NCBI RefSeq assembly: GCF_032335695.1
Contig: NZ_JACTOJ010000004.1
Span: forward strand, 1-64,000
Reading direction: 5' to 3'
DNA from: JACTOJ01 sp032335695
GTDB lineage: Bacteria; Bacillota; Clostridia; Clostridiales; Clostridiaceae
DNA: 64,000 nt
Part shown: in pieces, positions 60,860 to 64,000 of the stretch
How the letters are laid out: each line of letters starts with the position of its first letter
Numbering within the stretch: the stretch's first letter is position 1
The notes under the pieces: generated by a model
The model's input: the letters and a program-made list of their open reading frames with translations, nothing else
Told to the model about the DNA's origin: nothing
Databases searched by the model: none
Program-made: the position numbers and the translations under genes

Positions 60860-61641
60860 ATTGCAGCCACCTCCTTAGCAAATTCTCTATATGCAATAGA
60901 CACTTTATTTTTAGAATCATATTCTATGGTACTCTTGCTTTTCATATTAGCCTCGCCAACCTTAACTGAAGTTGGTATCTTATTTTCAAAAATATTTATT
61001 CTGCTTCCATAAGCATCCTGAATTATTGATAAAACTTCTTTTGAAAGCTTCATTCTTTCTGCATACATGGTTAAAAGTATTCCATCAACCTCAATCTTAG
61101 GATTTATTCTTTTCTTAACTCTTATAATATTTCTAAGAAGTAACTCCAAGCCTTTGGCTGAAAGATATTGAGGAGTAACAGGAATAATCACACTATCACA
61201 AGCAGCAAGTGCATTTATAGTAAGCATACCTAGTGATGGAGAACAATCAATAATTACATAGTCATAATCATTTTTTATTTCGTCAACAATAGATTTTAAA
61301 ACAAGTTCTCTGCTCATAACATTAACAAGGGCTATTTCGATTGCTGATAGCTCTAAGCTACATGGAATAATATCAATATTTCCTGCCGAAATAATATATT
61401 CTTCCTTTTTAGGTAAGCTTTTTTCTTCAATAGCTAGCGACATCAAGTTATATATTGTCGTTTTTATACTATCCGTATTGTCATATCCAAAGCATACTGT
61501 TAAACTGCTCTGCGGATCGAAGTCTATAAGTAATACCCTCTTTCCCATTTCTGCTAATGCATATCCTAAGTTTAAAGTTGTTACGGTTTTGGCTACACCT
61601 CCTTTTTGATTTACTATTGAAATCACCTTATTACTAATCAT
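60856..61641 (-). CDS. parA: ParA-family partition ATPase
   Basis: 261 residues. Deviant Walker A KGGVAKTVTTLNLGYAL near residue 13, Walker A' LLIDFDPQSSLT near 37 and Walker B YVIIDCSPSLG near 128 are all clear. This is the short (type Ib/chromosomal-like) form without an N-terminal helix-turn-helix, so another protein probably represses the operon; the XRE protein encoded divergently is the obvious candidate. It is the first gene of the long minus-strand array. A good ribosome-binding site (GAGG) lies about ten bases before the ATG. Confidence 0.9.
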   Translation of the reverse strand: MISNKVISIVNQKGGVAKTVTTLNLGYALAEMGKRVLLIDFDPQSSLTVCFGYDNTDSIKTTIYNLMSLAIEEKSLPKKEEYIISAGNIDIIPCSLELSAIEIALVNVMSRELVLKSIVDEIKNDYDYVIIDCSPSLGMLTINALAACDSVIIPVTPQYLSAKGLELLLRNIIRVKKRINPKIEVDGILLTMYAERMKLSKEVLSIIQDAYGSRINIFENKIPTSVKVGEANMKSKSTIEYDSKNKVSIAYREFAKEVAAI

Positions 61642-61676
61642 AAGATTTGCCTCCTCATTATTTTTTGTACACTTTT

Positions 61677-61749
61677 AAGTTTCTTTATAAACTCAATTAT
61701 ATCTTATGTCTATATTTTTGTAAACTAAATAGTTTCTATAAATTCAACA
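61677..61749. promoter_or_regulatory. Divergent control region with paired repeats
   Basis: Two near-identical direct repeats (AGTTTCTTTATAAACTCAA at 61678-61696 and AGTTTCTATAAATTCAA at 61731-61747) and a palindrome AAACTA-AA-TAGTTT (61722-61735) lie between parA and the divergent XRE gene. They fit operators for the XRE repressor or a ParB site. Confidence 0.5.
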
Positions 61750-61813
61750 AAGTTGCTATTGTAAATTTTTTAGTGTATATTTGTATATATAATATTTAAA
61801 GGTGTGAATATTT

Positions 61814-62029
61814 ATGGCATTAACTATGGGTGAGAAAATTAGAATTCTATTAAGGCGAAAAAAAATAACCATATCAGACTTAGCCGATATGGTTGGTACT
61901 TCTCGTCAAAATTTAACTAATAAATTGAATCGTGACAACTTTTCTGAGCAGGAATTAATTGAAATTGCTACAGCTCTTGGCTGTAAATTTGAAGGATTTT
62001 TTATTTTTGAGGACGGGGAGAAAATATAA
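61814..62029 (+). CDS. Small XRE-family transcriptional regulator
   Basis: 71 residues, one helix-turn-helix domain with KKITISDLADMVGTSRQNLTNKLNRDNFSEQEL, cited in part, as its core (residues about 18-50) and the end ALGCKFEGFFIFEDG. Divergently transcribed from parA across a repeat-bearing control region, so it probably represses both directions and acts as the element's copy or transfer switch. AGGTGTG stands eight bases before the ATG. A terminator follows. Confidence 0.82.
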   Translation: MALTMGEKIRILLRRKKITISDLADMVGTSRQNLTNKLNRDNFSEQELIEIATALGCKFEGFFIFEDGEKI

Positions 62030-62055
62030 TGCTTTTTGTGATTTATAAAGCACAA

Positions 62056-62106
62056 AAAGGCTATGAAATCCTATATACATAAAGATTTTTTTCATAGTCT
62101 TTTTCT
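62056..62106 (+). terminator. Terminator of the XRE gene
   Basis: A 13-bp stem AAAGGCTATGAAA / TTTCATAGTCTTT (one G-U pair) with a 23-base loop is followed by TTTCTATTTT. An A run on the other side may also stop minus-strand transcription from the cassette to its right. Confidence 0.7.
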
Positions 62107-62181
62107 ATTTTATAAGTCATATTACAGTACCTAAATCTAAATATCTTTATTGTCAAAAGACTGAATTTTTTCTTAACATCA

Positions 62182-63057
62182 CTAAATTCGATTTTTAATA
62201 AGATTATACGCATTAGAATAAAATATACTATCTACACTATCTGATGATATCCCTTTGTTCATCAATTTAGTTTTTAAAGTTTCATATCCATTACATCTGT
62301 AAAGACTACTTGGAATATGAAGTTTTGTGTTAAAAACTTTAGAGAAGTAATTAGTACAAATAAAGTCTGGTCCAAGCGCCACTTTGCTTACTCCAACCAA
62401 ATCAACGAAACAACAAATTTGTTCTACTAAATCTTCTATAATTGTATCATCATTTTCTTTTTCTGAATGCAATTCACTAGTAACTATATCATTTAGAAAT
62501 GCTATACCAAAAACAGTACCCTGTTTTCCCAATTCTTTTATCATTTTTATACTTAAAGAATTTGAACGATTTTTACTATCAATCATTATATCTCTGCATG
62601 AACAATGAGATACCACCATTCTTCCGCTATAAAAATTAAATATATCTTGTATTTGATCATCACTTAAATGACTTAAATCTAATAACAAATTATGTTCCTC
62701 TATAACTCTTAACAATTCATATCCATCATTTGTTAACCCATTTTCAATTGTGTAATATTTATTACTTCTACCATTGAACAGCTGAATCATTGCCAGCCCA
62801 TTTTTCAAATATTGATATATGTCTTTTATTGATTTCAACATATTAATATTTTCAATTGAATAAAATAATTCACAATTATAAATCTTCTTTTTCTCCATAT
62901 ATTCAAAGTATGAGTTTAAATCACGAAAATAACAAACATCTTTATAATACTCATTAACAAGATCTGGATAAAATTCAGGAACTAAAACACTTCCAATATC
63001 ATTACTTATAAGCTCTTCTGGAATAAAATGTGTATGTAAAAAAAATAGTTTATTCAT
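62182..63057 (-). CDS. M19 (renal dipeptidase-like) metallopeptidase
   Basis: 291 residues, soluble. The overall M19/amidohydrolase order is present: LHTHFIP at the first strand, a Glu in YSIENINML near residue 66, GLTNDGYELLRVIEEHNLLLDLSHLSDDQI near 107-135, cited in part, the His of VSHCSCRDI near 150, GPDFICTNYF near 234 and NAYNLIKN at the end. The usual HxD of the first strand is replaced by HTH, so metal binding may differ. It is shorter than typical M19 enzymes (about 310-400). It overlaps the radical-SAM gene by eight bases, so both act in one pathway, perhaps trimming a peptide. Substrate unknown. Confidence 0.72.
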   Translation of the reverse strand: MNKLFFLHTHFIPEELISNDIGSVLVPEFYPDLVNEYYKDVCYFRDLNSYFEYMEKKKIYNCELFYSIENINMLKSIKDIYQYLKNGLAMIQLFNGRSNKYYTIENGLTNDGYELLRVIEEHNLLLDLSHLSDDQIQDIFNFYSGRMVVSHCSCRDIMIDSKNRSNSLSIKMIKELGKQGTVFGIAFLNDIVTSELHSEKENDDTIIEDLVEQICCFVDLVGVSKVALGPDFICTNYFSKVFNTKLHIPSSLYRCNGYETLKTKLMNKGISSDSVDSIFYSNAYNLIKNRI

Positions 63058-64000
63058 ATGTTATTCCCCATGGTAAGCAACATTCTAAACAGTGTTTGTC
63101 ATAATCTTCAAAAAGCATATTATTTCGAAAATCATTTAATTTTTCACTATTCCAAATAGCTTTAAAAGCATCCTCTTTTATGTTTCCGAATTTTTTATTA
63201 AGTTCACAGCAAACCGATACATCGCCATTTGCAAAAATAAAAATATGTTTCCACGGAGAAATGCATACTTTTTTCTTCTGCGTTTTTTCTTCTAGATAAG
63301 GATTAAAATTGAATCCAACATTTTTTCCATTTGCATAATCCTTACATTCTATTATAAATTTATTCAATTTCTCTCTATTATCATAATTATCTAAGCGGAA
63401 CTCATTCCACATCATTTTATTAGGCATGCACTCTCTTACTTCCGAAGCAAATAGATAATCAATCCCTATATTGCTAGCTAAATCTATCATATTTTTTAAC
63501 TTTTCAATATTTTTCCTTGTAACAACAGTATTAATTATAAATGAGAAATCACTATTTCCTATTTTTTTTCTATATGTTTGTACTTTATACAAATTCTTTA
63601 TAATACTTTCAAAGTTTCCTACAGGACGGTGCATTTTAAATGTTTCAATATCTGAACCATCCAAAGAAACTACTAACTGCATATTGCTTTTTACCATCTT
63701 TTCAATGTATTCATCTGATAATAATGAAGCATTAGTAATCAATATTAATCTGCAATTTTTACTTTCAACCGCAGCATTAAATACTTTAGAAAAATTACGA
63801 CTTAAAAGTGATTCTCCTGTTCCTTGTAATTCAATTTCTTTAAGATTAGGGATTATTTCATTTACTAATACATCACATACATCATCATCCAAATCTTCGC
63901 CATAGCTCTCATAACCATGCTTACATGTTAAACATTTAAAATTGCACCTACTAGTAAGTTCAACATGAGCTCGTTCTGGATAGTTCAATACGTTTTCTTG
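63050..64000 (-). CDS. Radical SAM/SPASM enzyme (5' end outside the window)
   Basis: At least 316 residues are visible; the frame is open to the right edge (QENV precedes the TTG at 63988), so the real start may be further right. The radical-SAM cluster motif is CNFKCLTC (C-x3-C-x2-C), followed by the Gly-rich SAM loop (QGTGESLLS) and LITNASLLS. The C-terminal Cys groups form a SPASM-type domain: CISPW, GDVSVCC near residue 265 and CLECCLPW at the end. Such enzymes modify ribosomal peptides or sactionine/thioether-type precursors, or act on nucleosides. With the dipeptidase-like gene it forms a cassette whose precursor gene, if any, should lie upstream, beyond the window. Confidence 0.78.
   Translation of the reverse strand, partial: QENVLNYPERAHVELTSRCNFKCLTCKHGYESYGEDLDDDVCDVLVNEIIPNLKEIELQGTGESLLSRNFSKVFNAAVESKNCRLILITNASLLSDEYIEKMVKSNMQLVVSLDGSDIETFKMHRPVGNFESIIKNLYKVQTYRKKIGNSDFSFIINTVVTRKNIEKLKNMIDLASNIGIDYLFASEVRECMPNKMMWNEFRLDNYDNREKLNKFIIECKDYANGKNVGFNFNPYLEEKTQKKKVCISPWKHIFIFANGDVSVCCELNKKFGNIKEDAFKAIWNSEKLNDFRNNMLFEDYDKHCLECCLPWGITYE

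Noticed and set aside
1..64000. CRISPR arrays, rRNA and tRNA genes
   Set aside because: No regularly spaced direct repeats, no rRNA-like GC-rich blocks and no cloverleaf with a T-loop motif were seen on either strand.

Overview
The window is AT-rich throughout (by eye around 28-30% G+C). Its genes have strong GGAGG-type ribosome-binding sites, and many relatives are families typical of Clostridium and other Clostridia, so the host is most likely a Clostridium sensu stricto species. The left third is a chromosomal-looking metal-resistance and debris region. The middle is a nest of mobile elements. The right 38 kb is one long conjugative element read almost entirely on the minus strand. No integrase, att site or tRNA marks the element's outer limits inside the window, so I cannot say whether it is an integrative conjugative element (ICE) or a conjugative plasmid.

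1-13.3 kb: a 3' fragment of ftsX; a sensor kinase/response regulator pair; a P1B-type metal ATPase with a His-rich N-terminus; a DUF2334 deacetylase-like exported protein; then an ArsR-type repressor - CadA-type ATPase (two HMA domains) - His-rich zinc-ribbon operon with a near-consensus promoter and operator. These are followed by a frameshifted CsoR-type repressor, a decayed MATE exporter and DNA polymerase IV.

13.4-24.0 kb: a Tn554-like three-gene recombinase operon whose first gene is cut off at its 5' end. It abuts a DDE-transposase/AAA-ATPase transposon (DUF6431, transposase, ATPase, DUF6618). A 3.5 kb RIT element (three tyrosine recombinases in a row) has inserted inside the ATPase gene of that transposon, exactly in the Walker A loop. 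Both RIT ends carry a symmetric array of 12-bp motifs that I could map. On its far side the transposon has cut off a type IIG-like restriction gene just before the methyltransferase domain.

25.4-61.7 kb: the conjugative element. In the order of transcription it encodes ParA/ParB; a 2128-residue ArdC-like/methyltransferase-like/SNF2-helicase protein; a RadC-type JAB protein; a primase-like Toprim protein; a candidate oriT with three hairpins; MobC and a MOBP relaxase; the VirD4 coupling ATPase; pilin-like and VirB6-like membrane proteins; a complete Tad-type pilus set (prepilin peptidase, CpaB, TadZ, TadA, TadB, TadC, TadE-like pseudopilins); then a secreted Trp-rich protein, VirB4, a C39-like peptidase, a second TadZ/ParA-like ATPase and a helix-turn-helix regulator. 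The interleaving of a T4SS with a Tad pilus in one gene array is the most interesting large-scale feature. Cargo genes sit between the core genes, usually with their own terminators: an RloC/PrrC-like zinc-hook ATPase, a HigBA toxin-antitoxin, an endonuclease/exonuclease/phosphatase-fold protein and a DUF5677-like protein. A tight cluster of DnaA boxes next to an AT-rich stretch lies inside the pilus operon at 36.5 kb and may be a replication origin.

61.8-64 kb: a small XRE regulator on the plus strand, then a radical-SAM/SPASM enzyme overlapping a metallo-dipeptidase-like gene. This two-gene cassette of unknown product continues past the right edge.
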